Shown piece after piece: positions 50,310 to 58,851 of a stretch of DNA of 64,000 bases. The DNA lies in NCBI GenBank assembly GCA_045635885.1, contig JAZTWO010000065.1, positions 1 through 64,000 on the forward strand, in the 5' to 3' direction. The notes under the pieces are model-generated. The model had not been told where the DNA came from and did not search any database. It saw only the letters and a program-made list of their open reading frames with translations. The stretch's first letter is position 1, and each line of letters starts with the position of its first letter. The position numbers and the translations under genes are program-made. This stretch comes from RGIG4608 sp045635885. Its GTDB lineage: Bacteria; Bacillota; Clostridia; Oscillospirales; CAG-272.

Positions 50310-52527
50310 GGAATGTTCTTGAGATAACCTCTCTTTGTTGTTCCTTGCTAAGACGTGTGAAGTTTACTGCATAGCCGGAAACACGGATTGTGAGGTTGGG
50401 ATATTTATCGGGATTTTCGTAAGCATCCATAAGAGTTTCACGATTAAGAACGTTTACGTTGAGGTGATGAGCGTTACGTCCGAAGTAGCCGTCAAGAATG
50501 CGAGCAAGGTTATCAATTCTTGTCTGCTCGTCCTTACCAAGTGCGTCGGGAACGATGGAGAAGGTATTGGAAATACCATCCATAGCATCGTTATAGGGCA
50601 TTTTGGAAACGGAGTTGAGGGATGCAAGTGCGCCATTCTGCTCTCTATTATGCATGGGGTTAGCGCCGGGAGCGAATGCTTCGCCCTTCTTTCTACCGTC
50701 GGGAGTAGCACCTGTCTTTTTACCGTAAACAACGTTGGATGTAATGGTGAGAACGGAAAGAGTGTGAATTGCATTTCTATAAGTAGGAGTTTTACGAAGC
50801 TCTCTCATCATTCTGCGAATTACTCTTTGACCAATTTCGTCAACACGGTCATCATCATTACCATATTTGGGGAAGTCACCTTCAACCTCGAAGTCAACGA
50901 TAAGACCTTCTTCATTCTTAATTGGCTTAACCTTTGCATATCTGATAGCGGAGAGGGAGTCAACGATTACGGAGAAGCCCGCAATACCAAACGCCATAAG
51001 ACGTTCAACCTCTGTATCATGAAGAGCAAGCTGAAGCTTTTCATATGAATATCTGTCGTGGCTATAGTGAATGATGTTCATTGTCTTTACATACGCTTCA
51101 CAGAGCCAAGCAAGATACAATTTGAAACGGTCATAAACCTTATCGTAGCTAAGGTAATAATCGTCCATAACCTCCATTTGAGGACCAACACGAGTGCCGA
51201 ACATATTGTCAACACCACCGTTGATTGCAAGAAGCAAGAGTTTTGCAAGGTTTGTTCTTGCGCCAAAGAACTGCATCTGCTTGCCAACCTGCATTGCAGA
51301 AACGCAGCAAGCGATTGCATAGTCGTCACCAAATATGGGGCGCATAAGATCGTCGTTTTCATACTGAATTGAAGCAGTATCAATAGAAACCTTTGCGCAG
51401 AATTTCTTAAATGGTGTGGGGAGTGCCTCGCTCCAAAGAACTGTAAGGTTGGGTTCGGGAGCAGGGCCGAGGTTATAGAGTGTGTTAAGAATTCTGTAAG
51501 AAGTTTTTGTTACAAGTGTTTTATGTGTTTCACCTGTACCGCCAACACATTCTGTAATCCACATTGGGTCGCCACCGAAAAGCTCGTTATATTCGGGTGT
51601 TCTGAGGTGTCGAGCCATACGAAGCTTGATTACAAGGTCGTCGATAAGCTCCTGTGCCTCTTCTTCAGTAAGAATGCCTGCCTTAATATCCTTTTCAATA
51701 TAAATATCAAAGAATGTTGAGCAACGGCCAAAGCTCATTGCGGCGCCGTTTTGCTCCTTGTTTGCACCAAGGTAGCCAAAATATGTCCACTGAATTGCTT
51801 CACGAGCATTGGATGCGGGCTTTGAAATGTCAAAGCCATACAAAGCAGCCATTTTCTTGAGATCTTCAAGTGCCTTGATCTGATCGTTAAGCTCTTCAAG
51901 AGTTCTCATATTGTCAACGTCCATTGCTTTTTTGCCATAGAACTTTTTATCTGCCTTCTTGGTTTCGATAAGAACGTCAACACCATAAAGTGCGATTCTT
52001 CTATAGTCGCCAATGATACGTCCTCTGCCATAAGCGTCGGGAAGACCTGTGAGGAGTGCGCAGTGACGAAGCGCCTTGATTTCATCTGTGTAGATGCTGA
52101 AAACACCGTCGTTGTGTGTTTTTGTGTATCTGAACTCCTCTTCAATTGTGTCAGATACCTTATAACCGTATGCTTCGCATGCGCTTCTTGCCATTCTCAT
52201 ACCACCAAAGGGGTTAACGGCACGTTTTAAGGGTGCGTCTGTTTGAAGACCAACGATTACGTCTGTATCAATATCAAGATATCCGGGTGCGTGTGAAACA
52301 AGTGTTGTTGTTTTTGTTGTGTCAATGTCAAGAACGCCACCATTGTCCATCTCTTGCTTAAGAAGGGCATTGAGCTTTGCCATTGAATTGTTTGTTCTTT
52401 CTGTCGGGCCACAAAGGAAAGTGGGCTCGTCGAGGAAAGGAGTATAATTTTTCTTAATAAAGTTGCGAACATTGATTTCTCGCTTCCAAGTTTCGCCAAG
52501 GAAGCCGTCCCATTGTTTAAAATCCAT
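50296..52527 (-). CDS. pflB: formate C-acetyltransferase (pyruvate formate-lyase)
   Basis: 743 aa, full length. Converts pyruvate and CoA to acetyl-CoA and formate. The catalytic Cys pair is C407-C408 (IACCVSAMQVGKQMQFFGAR) and the radical-bearing Gly is G718 (RVSGYAVNF). RBS GGAGG lies before the ATG. Its promoter carries a palindrome like the one at the divergent TetR gene, so TetR control is likely. Marks an anaerobic, mixed-acid type fermentation. Confidence 0.97.
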   Translation of the reverse strand: MDFKQWDGFLGETWKREINVRNFIKKNYTPFLDEPTFLCGPTERTNNSMAKLNALLKQEMDNGGVLDIDTTKTTTLVSHAPGYLDIDTDVIVGLQTDAPLKRAVNPFGGMRMARSACEAYGYKVSDTIEEEFRYTKTHNDGVFSIYTDEIKALRHCALLTGLPDAYGRGRIIGDYRRIALYGVDVLIETKKADKKFYGKKAMDVDNMRTLEELNDQIKALEDLKKMAALYGFDISKPASNAREAIQWTYFGYLGANKEQNGAAMSFGRCSTFFDIYIEKDIKAGILTEEEAQELIDDLVIKLRMARHLRTPEYNELFGGDPMWITECVGGTGETHKTLVTKTSYRILNTLYNLGPAPEPNLTVLWSEALPTPFKKFCAKVSIDTASIQYENDDLMRPIFGDDYAIACCVSAMQVGKQMQFFGARTNLAKLLLLAINGGVDNMFGTRVGPQMEVMDDYYLSYDKVYDRFKLYLAWLCEAYVKTMNIIHYSHDRYSYEKLQLALHDTEVERLMAFGIAGFSVIVDSLSAIRYAKVKPIKNEEGLIVDFEVEGDFPKYGNDDDRVDEIGQRVIRRMMRELRKTPTYRNAIHTLSVLTITSNVVYGKKTGATPDGRKKGEAFAPGANPMHNREQNGALASLNSVSKMPYNDAMDGISNTFSIVPDALGKDEQTRIDNLARILDGYFGRNAHHLNVNVLNRETLMDAYENPDKYPNLTIRVSGYAVNFTRLSKEQQREVISRTFHESM

Positions 52528-52548
52528 TTTGTACCTCCAAATTTATAC

Positions 52549-52571
52549 AAATATGAATAAAATTCATATTT
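52549..52571. promoter_or_regulatory. palindromic operator in pflB leader
   Basis: AAATATGAAT-AAA-ATTCATATTT, a perfect 10-bp-arm palindrome directly downstream of the pflB transcription start expected from the promoter at 52584-52612. The ATATGAA/TTCATAT core is shared with the site at the TetR gene. Confidence 0.65.
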
Positions 52572-52583
52572 TTCTATACTTAT

Positions 52584-52612
52584 ATTATAATATATATTAT
52601 TGATTTTGTCAA
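52584..52612 (-). promoter_or_regulatory. consensus promoter of pflBA
   Basis: Minus strand TTGACA (52607-52612), 17-nt spacer, TATAAT (52584-52589). Confidence 0.9.
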
Positions 52613-52642
52613 CAAAAATTATCAGAAAATGTGTTTTTATTA

Positions 52643-52671
52643 TTGACAAATGATTAACAAAGAGATATAAT
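52643..52671 (+). promoter_or_regulatory. consensus promoter of tetR-type gene
   Basis: TTGACA (52643-52648), 17-nt spacer, TATAAT (52666-52671), divergent from the pflB promoter. Confidence 0.9.
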
Positions 52672-52673
52672 TG

Positions 52674-52691
52674 ATATGAACAAGTTCATAT
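52674..52691. promoter_or_regulatory. palindromic operator at TetR gene
   Basis: ATATGAAC-AA-GTTCATAT, a perfect 8-bp-arm palindrome covering the expected transcription start. Likely autoregulatory site of the adjacent TetR protein. Confidence 0.7.
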
Positions 52692-52711
52692 AGATAAAGG
52701 AGTGACTTTTT

Positions 52712-53245
52712 ATGCCTAAAATTATTGACAATGCGAGGGGGCTTTTGACCAATGAGGCAAAGAAACAAATTAATGAAAATGGATATGACAATGTAACTAT
52801 TCGTAGTATTGCCAAGGGCTGCAAAATTGGACTTGGAACATTTTATAACTACTTCAAAACCAAAGATTTGGTTGTTGCAGCTTATCTTCTTGAAGATTGG
52901 CAGAGCAGAATTGATCGTGTGAATGAAAAAAGTGAAAATGCAAGTGACCCCATGGTTGCGGTTTGTGAGTTATGCAATGAGCTTAAAGAATTTGTTGTAA
53001 CCAATCAAGGTGTGTTTACATCTGAAAACGCTATGAGATCTTTTGCATCCCTTGTTGGAACACATTATCACAGAATGTTTAGATCTCAGATAGCAGAACC
53101 AATTAAAAAGATTTGCGAGGCAAACGGTTATGAAAACGCTGAATTTCTTTCGCTTTATGTGGCAGAATCCATTATCGTTTGGGTAAGCGTTGACAAATCC
53201 TATCAAGAATTAGAACCGATTATTAGCAAATTGTTTGCAAAATAA
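52712..53245 (+). CDS. TetR/AcrR-family transcriptional regulator
   Basis: 177 aa. The N-terminal helix-turn-helix matches TetR (YDNVTIRSIAKGCKIGLGTFYNYFKTKDLVV, ~25-55). The C-terminal ligand/dimer domain is not assignable. It probably represses its own gene and pflBA through the two ATATGAA/TTCATAT palindromes in the divergent promoter region. The signal is unknown; the next gene, an NAD(P)-binding protein, may be linked to it. Confidence 0.9.
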   Translation: MPKIIDNARGLLTNEAKKQINENGYDNVTIRSIAKGCKIGLGTFYNYFKTKDLVVAAYLLEDWQSRIDRVNEKSENASDPMVAVCELCNELKEFVVTNQGVFTSENAMRSFASLVGTHYHRMFRSQIAEPIKKICEANGYENAEFLSLYVAESIIVWVSVDKSYQELEPIISKLFAK

Positions 53246-53269
53246 TATAATCAGTAAAGGAGAAAATTT

Positions 53270-54130
53270 ATGAAAGTTGTACTTGCGGGCGCATTTGGAA
53301 ATCTTGGCGCCGACATTCTTAAATGCCTTGTTGCAGACGGTCACGAAATCGTTGCGGCAGACTTGAAAGAAGGCAAAATTGAGGGAACAGAGGGTAAATA
53401 TTCCTTTGTTAAAATTGACGCCACCAATCCCGAAACACTTAAGGGACTTTGCGAGGGCGCAGACGTTGTTATTACAACAATGGGTCTTACGGGTGCTTCT
53501 ACACGCTTCACCTCTTATGACATTGACTATAAGGGCAATATGAACCTTTATGAAGAATGTGTGAGAGCAGGTGTTAAAAAATTTAACTATATTTCTGTTA
53601 TTTCTTGCGACGAGCCCGGTGCTGAGGATGTGCCCATGCTCCACGCAAAATATCTTGTTGAAGAAGAAATTAAAAAACAGCCCATGGACTACGTTATTTA
53701 CCGTCCCACAGGTTATTTCTATGACATTGCAAAGGTATTCAAGCCCTATGTTGACAAGGGTGAAATGCAGTTGCTTAAGGGCTATGGACACGTTAAGGCA
53801 AACGTTGTTGACTGCTCTGATTTTGCCCGCTTTATCGTTGACCATATGAACGATACAAACGTTACATATAACGTTGGCGGTAAGGAAACATATTCCTATG
53901 AAGAAATGGCAGAAATGTGCTTTGATGCCGCAGAAAAGATTTTGAAGATTAAATGGGCTCCCAAGTGGCTTTTTGCGGTGCTTGCAAATCTTCCCAAAAT
54001 CAAAAAAGCAGGTAAGCACGATATTATCCTTTTCTCAAAGTGGACTCTCTCTCACGATCTTGTTGGTGATACCGAAATCGGTGACAAGAGCTTTAAGGAA
54101 TATGTTTACAACTATTTCGGTAGTAAGTAA
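53270..54130 (+). CDS. NAD(P)-binding SDR-type protein (atypical/extended)
   Basis: 286 aa. The N-terminal Rossmann motif GAFGNLG (residues 7-13) follows the strand MKVVLA. DLKEGKIEG and VVITTMG fit the SDR/NmrA pattern. A Tyr-x3-Lys catalytic pair is not clear, so it may be an atypical SDR binding NAD(P)(H) as a sensor or an isomerase/reductase. It lies 24 nt after the TetR gene with AAAGGAG, so it is probably cotranscribed and under the same control. Confidence 0.8.
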   Translation: MKVVLAGAFGNLGADILKCLVADGHEIVAADLKEGKIEGTEGKYSFVKIDATNPETLKGLCEGADVVITTMGLTGASTRFTSYDIDYKGNMNLYEECVRAGVKKFNYISVISCDEPGAEDVPMLHAKYLVEEEIKKQPMDYVIYRPTGYFYDIAKVFKPYVDKGEMQLLKGYGHVKANVVDCSDFARFIVDHMNDTNVTYNVGGKETYSYEEMAEMCFDAAEKILKIKWAPKWLFAVLANLPKIKKAGKHDIILFSKWTLSHDLVGDTEIGDKSFKEYVYNYFGSK

Positions 54131-54575
54131 TCATCAATAAATTGGGATTTATTGAATAGTTACAAAGATAAAAAAGGTCGCTTTTGAAAAAGCTCCGCAA
54201 AACTTTTAATCGTGTTATGGTAAACAAATTTCGCGCAACGCGCGTGACTCACTTCTTCGCGCTCGTCACACTCGTTTTTGTTGCACAGGTGCAACAAAAA
54301 CCGCGCTTTGCTACTCTGCACATAGAGTTTTTGATAGCAAAATGGCTACGTTGGGCATTAGCAAATCATAGATTTTCGAACTGCCTGCCAACAGTGAGAA
54401 AATCGTTATGTATTGTTTGATTTCAATCAAACAATACGATTTGCGCGGATTTAATTTAGTCCCACGTTCAAAAAAGTTTTTGGTTCTTTTTTCAAAAAGA
54501 ACAATGTTTTTTCTTTAACTAACTTCCTGATAAATCAAAATTTGAAATATCAAAAATATAAAAGGAGAAAAAGTT
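54131..54575. other. intergenic region with two perfect 28-bp inverted repeats
   Basis: 445 nt without a credible gene. Two perfect palindromes with 13-bp arms and 2-nt loops lie at 54274-54301 (GTTTTTGTTGCAC-AG and complement) and 54410-54437 (GTATTGTTTGATT-TC and complement). A further inverted pair (AAAAAGTTTTTGGTTCTTTTT / CAAAAAGAAC) lies near 54475-54505. A TTG-initiated frame at 54184-54420 lacks an RBS and is rejected. The arrangement suggests repeat elements or strong RNA hairpins that would insulate the next gene. Confidence 0.5.
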
Positions 54576-55385
54576 ATGTATTGGAATCTTCTTGGGATAC
54601 TTTTTGCGGTATGCGCAATTGCGTGCTGTGTGGGATTTTATAAATTTGTATATTTTCTTTCAATTGGATACGGTTTTGCAGTAGCGGCGGGTGGTCTTGC
54701 GACACTTGTTATGTATTTGGTTAATCCTTCTGCAACTCCGATTTGGATTGTGCTTGTTCAAGCCGTACTTTTTGTGGCATACGGTGCACGTCTTTCGGGC
54801 TTTCTTCTTATTCGTGAGCTTAAGAACGCAACGTTTAAGAAGACTGACGTAGCCAAGGAAACTCTTTCTAAGAGTGGTGAACAGAAGATGCCCATTTTTG
54901 TGCTTGTTACAATTTGGATTGTTGTTGCAATTCTTTACACTGCACAGGTTTCTCCTATGCTTTTCCGTTTCGCTAACGGAAGCGCAGACGTGATTGTTCC
55001 CATTGTGGGCTTTGCAATTTCAATTTTCGGCCTTATTCTTGAATCAGTTGCCGACAAGCAGAAATCTGCACAGAAAAAAGAAAATCCCAATGCGGTTGCA
55101 ACAAAGGGGCTTTACAGAATTGTTCGTTGCCCCAACTATCTTGGTGAAATTACATTCTGGACAGGTGTGTTTGTAAGCGGTATTACTACATACAAAACAA
55201 TTGGTCAGTGGATTCTTGCATCTCTTGCCTATATTTCTATTGTTTACATTATGTTCAACGGTGCGCAGCGACTTGAAAAACGTCAGATGGAAAGATATGG
55301 TGATGACAAGGCATATAATGAATATGCGAACAAGACGCCCATTATCATTCCTCTTGTTCCCATTTATCATCTTAACAAGAAATAA
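54576..55385 (+). CDS. DUF1295 / isoprenylcysteine methyltransferase-like membrane enzyme
   Basis: 269 aa with six or seven helices. The C-terminal half has the DUF1295/ICMT/steroid-reductase motif KGLYRIVRCPNYLGEITFW (~173-191) and a late RMERYGDD-like acidic/basic tail. Family members reduce lipid or steroid double bonds with NAD(P)H or methylate hydrophobic substrates; which applies here cannot be told. AAAAGGAG precedes the ATG. It follows an intergenic gap, so may have its own promoter. Confidence 0.75.
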   Translation: MYWNLLGILFAVCAIACCVGFYKFVYFLSIGYGFAVAAGGLATLVMYLVNPSATPIWIVLVQAVLFVAYGARLSGFLLIRELKNATFKKTDVAKETLSKSGEQKMPIFVLVTIWIVVAILYTAQVSPMLFRFANGSADVIVPIVGFAISIFGLILESVADKQKSAQKKENPNAVATKGLYRIVRCPNYLGEITFWTGVFVSGITTYKTIGQWILASLAYISIVYIMFNGAQRLEKRQMERYGDDKAYNEYANKTPIIIPLVPIYHLNKK

Positions 55386-55455
55386 AAGGAGAATTCACAA
55401 ACAATTTTGTTTCTTGCAAGTATTGATAAAATACTAATTAGAGAAGGAAAGTAAA

Positions 55456-56112
55456 ATGATAACTAAGATATTAAACTTAATAAAAAGCAAACACCCATTT
55501 ACTTTAAAGGATATTGGCGAATTTGAAACCTTTAAGGTTAAGGGAATGACATTCACTTGTGCGGCATACGAAGCGCAGGGGCTTGGTCATGTGTCTGTAA
55601 TGCAAGCAAAGGGCTTTTTCGGGCTTATGAAGATGGACACGATAGTTATCGCTCCCATCGACAAGGATTTGCCTTTGTTTTCTTACGATAGAATTTATGC
55701 AATGGGGAACGACACTCTCTTTATTGAATTTTATGATACAATGAGTGAAAACAAGCTGGACATTTCGCCCCTTACTGCAATTAGCAAAAAATATGCTTAT
55801 CTTCCCGATAGATTTGAAAAGGGTAAAGAGCCAAAGCATTGGTATGATGATATTCGCTTATCCGAAACTGCCAACAAAAAGGGCAAAAAGAAGAATAGCA
55901 AAGATTTTGATGCCTATACTTTAGAAAGCTTTTCTGCATATTTAGAGCTTGATGCTGAAATTTGCGACAAAGAAGAGAAGCTTGCTCGCACAAGGGTATA
56001 TTCAAATGGACTTATCACAAACGGTGGTCCTGCGGTTGACGTTTTTAAGTCTGAAATGGGCGAGGAAATGGCGGCAAAGGTTATTCACACCGTGCTTTTT
56101 GGAACTAATTAA
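55456..56112 (+). CDS. conserved-looking protein of unknown function
   Basis: 218 aa, soluble, no signal peptide or membrane helix. I do not recognise it. It has an alpha/beta look with a middle segment DLPLFSYDRIYAMGNDTLFIEFYDT, a Lys-rich linker (~138-146, NKKGKKKNSKD) and a helical C-terminus ending MAAKVIHTVLFGTN. RBS AGAAGGA. Lies 70 nt after the DUF1295 gene and before a shared terminator, so probably transcribed with it. Any enzymatic role would be guesswork. Confidence 0.7.
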   Translation: MITKILNLIKSKHPFTLKDIGEFETFKVKGMTFTCAAYEAQGLGHVSVMQAKGFFGLMKMDTIVIAPIDKDLPLFSYDRIYAMGNDTLFIEFYDTMSENKLDISPLTAISKKYAYLPDRFEKGKEPKHWYDDIRLSETANKKGKKKNSKDFDAYTLESFSAYLELDAEICDKEEKLARTRVYSNGLITNGGPAVDVFKSEMGEEMAAKVIHTVLFGTN

Positions 56113-56115
56113 CAC

Positions 56116-56152
56116 AAAAAGGAAGACTTTTTACAAAGTCTTCCTTTTAATT
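56116..56152. terminator. bidirectional terminator between convergent genes
   Basis: AAAAGGAAGACTTT-TTAC-AAAGTCTTCCTTTT with A/T tracts on both sides. Confidence 0.88.
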
Positions 56153-57886
56153 TTACCAAATTTCGATTTCGCCGTGTTCGTTATAGTGCCAAGAGTGACC
56201 CAGTGGGTCGGGCTTATCACTATAGTGATAGATGATTGCAAAATCGATTTCGGGGTTATCCCTGATAAGAATTCTTGGGATATTGTCAATTGTGTGTTCA
56301 AAGAATATGCTTTCAAGTGAGTTGCAATTTTCAAATGCGCCTGCACTTATACTTGAAACGTTTTTGCCCATTACAATCTTTTTGAGTGAAGAGCAATTAA
56401 GAAAAGCACTTTTACCAATTGAGGTTATCTCTTCTCCAAGAATGATTTCTTCAAGCGAGGAACAATTTGCAAAAACGAGGGTTTCGATTGCCCTAAGTTT
56501 GTTGCCGATTTTTACTTTTTTAAGATCTTTACAACCATTAAATGCTTCACTTGATATGCTTGCAACACTGTCGGGAATATTGATTTCCTTTAATGAGGAG
56601 CAACCTGAAAATGCCATTTTTTCGATAATGCCAAGTGAATTTGGCAGTTTGATTGATTCAACTTGAGTGCAATTGCTAAATGCGTTTGCGCCTATGGTTG
56701 TAACTCCCTCGTTAATATACACGCTTTTAATATTTTCACAGTTAGAGAAAGCTGCGTTGTGAATGTATTGAACGTTTTCGGGAATTACCAAATCCCTTAT
56801 AAGCTCTCCCTCAAATGCCAAACAGTTATTATATGGCTCGGGGTTTATCTTTGTGCTTTTAAAGTCGATTACGCACCAGCGTTTTATTTCAACAATTTCG
56901 ATGGATTTGAGGTTTGTGCATCCCGTAAACACTTCAGAGCCAAAGGTTCTTACGCTTTTGGGGATTGTAATATGCTCAAGACTTGTACAATGCTTGAAAG
57001 CGCCGGAGGTTATCTCACGAAGTCCAAAATTGAGTTCCACCTTGGTAAGAGATGAGCATCCCTCAAATGCCTCTGCGCCGATACTTGTTACGGTTTCGGG
57101 AATGTATATTTCCTTAAGCGAGGTGCATTCGTTAAACGAAAGCATACCTATGGTCTTTAATTTTTCGCCTAAAGTAATGGATTTAAGGCGTTTACAACCT
57201 GTAAATGCCTCAGCACCGATGCTTTCAACGGTGTTGGGTAATGTCATTTCGGTGATGTGTTTGCAATTAGCAAATGCTCGTGCGCCAATGTTTACAAGAT
57301 TTTGACCAAGCTTGATATTTTTGAGCGAGGTGCATCCTGAAAATGCTTCATAGCAAATCATTACCACTGAATCTGAAAGTGTTAATTTTTTAATAGAAGA
57401 ACAGTTCATAAATGCGCCAGATCCGATTGACTCTACACAACTTGGAACGTTAACCTTTTCAAGTGACGAGCAATCTTCAAAGCAACGGTCTGCCAAAATT
57501 TTTAACTTGCGTGGGAAATTGATTTCCTTAAGCGAGGTGCAACCTGCAAATGCTTTTAATCCGATTTGTGTTATATTTTCACTAAGCTCAACGGTTTCAA
57601 GAGAAGTGCAACCAATGAATGCATAGTCACTGATGGATGTCATATTATTGCTGATAATGACCTTTTTAAGTGTTTTAGCATCTTCAAAAGCTCCACGGGA
57701 GATACTTTCTACGTTTCCGGGAATGCTAATAATTTCTCTGTTACCGTGATATTTAACAAGTGTGTTATTTCTAATTTCATATGCTGTGGAATCATTTTCA
57801 TCAATGACCTTGTATCCGCAATATACGCAGACGGGTGCAAGGTTTGATATTCTGTTTCCACATTCGGGGCAGTGAATAAGTGCCAT
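56153..57886 (-). CDS. leucine-rich repeat (BspA-type) protein with N-terminal zinc ribbon
   Basis: 577 aa. A zinc ribbon (C6, C9, C20, C23) is followed by about 20 LRR_5/BspA-type repeats of ~23 residues with the pattern AF-x-x-C-x-S-L-x-x-I-x-[LI]-P. One short break (~330-365) interrupts the array. BspA-type LRR proteins are usually secreted; here there is no signal peptide or membrane helix, and a zinc ribbon at the N-terminus points to a cytoplasmic protein. A GAGG RBS precedes the ATG. Binding partner unknown. Confidence 0.85.
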   Translation of the reverse strand: MALIHCPECGNRISNLAPVCVYCGYKVIDENDSTAYEIRNNTLVKYHGNREIISIPGNVESISRGAFEDAKTLKKVIISNNMTSISDYAFIGCTSLETVELSENITQIGLKAFAGCTSLKEINFPRKLKILADRCFEDCSSLEKVNVPSCVESIGSGAFMNCSSIKKLTLSDSVVMICYEAFSGCTSLKNIKLGQNLVNIGARAFANCKHITEMTLPNTVESIGAEAFTGCKRLKSITLGEKLKTIGMLSFNECTSLKEIYIPETVTSIGAEAFEGCSSLTKVELNFGLREITSGAFKHCTSLEHITIPKSVRTFGSEVFTGCTNLKSIEIVEIKRWCVIDFKSTKINPEPYNNCLAFEGELIRDLVIPENVQYIHNAAFSNCENIKSVYINEGVTTIGANAFSNCTQVESIKLPNSLGIIEKMAFSGCSSLKEINIPDSVASISSEAFNGCKDLKKVKIGNKLRAIETLVFANCSSLEEIILGEEITSIGKSAFLNCSSLKKIVMGKNVSSISAGAFENCNSLESIFFEHTIDNIPRILIRDNPEIDFAIIYHYSDKPDPLGHSWHYNEHGEIEIW

Positions 57887-57912
57887 TAATTTACCTCATA
57901 AAAATAATTTGA

Positions 57913-58851
57913 TCAAGCGTACATTATAAGTGTGACTATCATAAATAAAACGTAGCATGCAATTGCAGGAATTGAGAGCATCAATTCCACCAAGTGCCAA
58001 AAAGTACGCTCAATTGAAGTTGATTTAACAAAATTTTCTTCAAACTTTGTATGTGAATATTTACGATAAAGACGTGAAAGGTGGGAGAAAAGGAAAATTC
58101 CTATAATAAGGGTAATAATTGTTGTGATGAATATAAATAAATCTGTGTTTGCGCTAATGTTTTTAAGCGAGATGAAGGTCGGCTCAAAAAAAGTGGCAAA
58201 AAGATTATATGCTATGTGCATAGTAATTGTTATCGCCAATGATTCTGTTGCATAGATAACAATGCAAAGCATTATTCCAAGGAAAAACCTTGGCAAAAGC
58301 TCAAAAAAGCTAAATCCAAGCAACGAGAAGAAAATTGACGAGCAGAGGACTGCGCAAAGAAATCCACGACGGTAGAATTCTTTTAAAAGGACTCCTCTGA
58401 AAATAAGCCCCTCGAATATTGGGGGGATTAAGCAAAATGCAAGAGCGAGATATATATCGTTAAAAACACTTCCGTTTCGGTTGGCAAAAAATGCGCTGTA
58501 AAGCGGAAATTCAACGTATTTACCTTTGATTAGTAAAATTTTAATTAACATACTTCCAAGCAAAATTAAGCCCGTTGAAAGCAAAATGATTGGAATATGA
58601 TACCTTTTGGGTGTTTCAAGGTGTTGGGCAGGAAGGTATTTTTTGCCCCCACGGAATGCCCTAAATATGAAATAGGGAACAAGAAAAGCAAGGGCAATCA
58701 TTGGCAACATCCAAGTGTTGCTTGAAAACAAAAGCGTTGTGTTTATTAAATTAAAAATTGAGAGCATTAGCATTATTGCAAACACCAAAAGCAATGCTCC
58801 AATTGGGGCATTGAGCATTTCGGCAAAGAAATCTTTAATTCTTTTTAGCAA
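57913..58851 (-). CDS. CPBP-family intramembrane protease homologue
   Basis: 312 aa, eight predicted helices. Motif 1 reads FEGLIFRG in place of EExxxRG, keeping the first Glu and the Arg. The usual His of motif 2 (FxxxH) seems replaced (FSLLG), while HIAYN (H-x3-N) of the last motif is kept. CPBP proteins cleave membrane proteins or act in bacteriocin immunity; the changes make catalysis uncertain. Start is TTG at 58851 with GAGG upstream, overlapping the end of the 5-formyl-THF cyclo-ligase by 17 nt. Confidence 0.78.
   Translation of the reverse strand: MLKRIKDFFAEMLNAPIGALLLVFAIMLMLSIFNLINTTLLFSSNTWMLPMIALAFLVPYFIFRAFRGGKKYLPAQHLETPKRYHIPIILLSTGLILLGSMLIKILLIKGKYVEFPLYSAFFANRNGSVFNDIYLALAFCLIPPIFEGLIFRGVLLKEFYRRGFLCAVLCSSIFFSLLGFSFFELLPRFFLGIMLCIVIYATESLAITITMHIAYNLFATFFEPTFISLKNISANTDLFIFITTIITLIIGIFLFSHLSRLYRKYSHTKFEENFVKSTSIERTFWHLVELMLSIPAIACYVLFMIVTLIMYA

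Noticed and set aside
54184..54420. 78-codon TTG-initiated frame
   Set aside because: No RBS, and it runs through two perfect palindromes; the composition is not protein-like.
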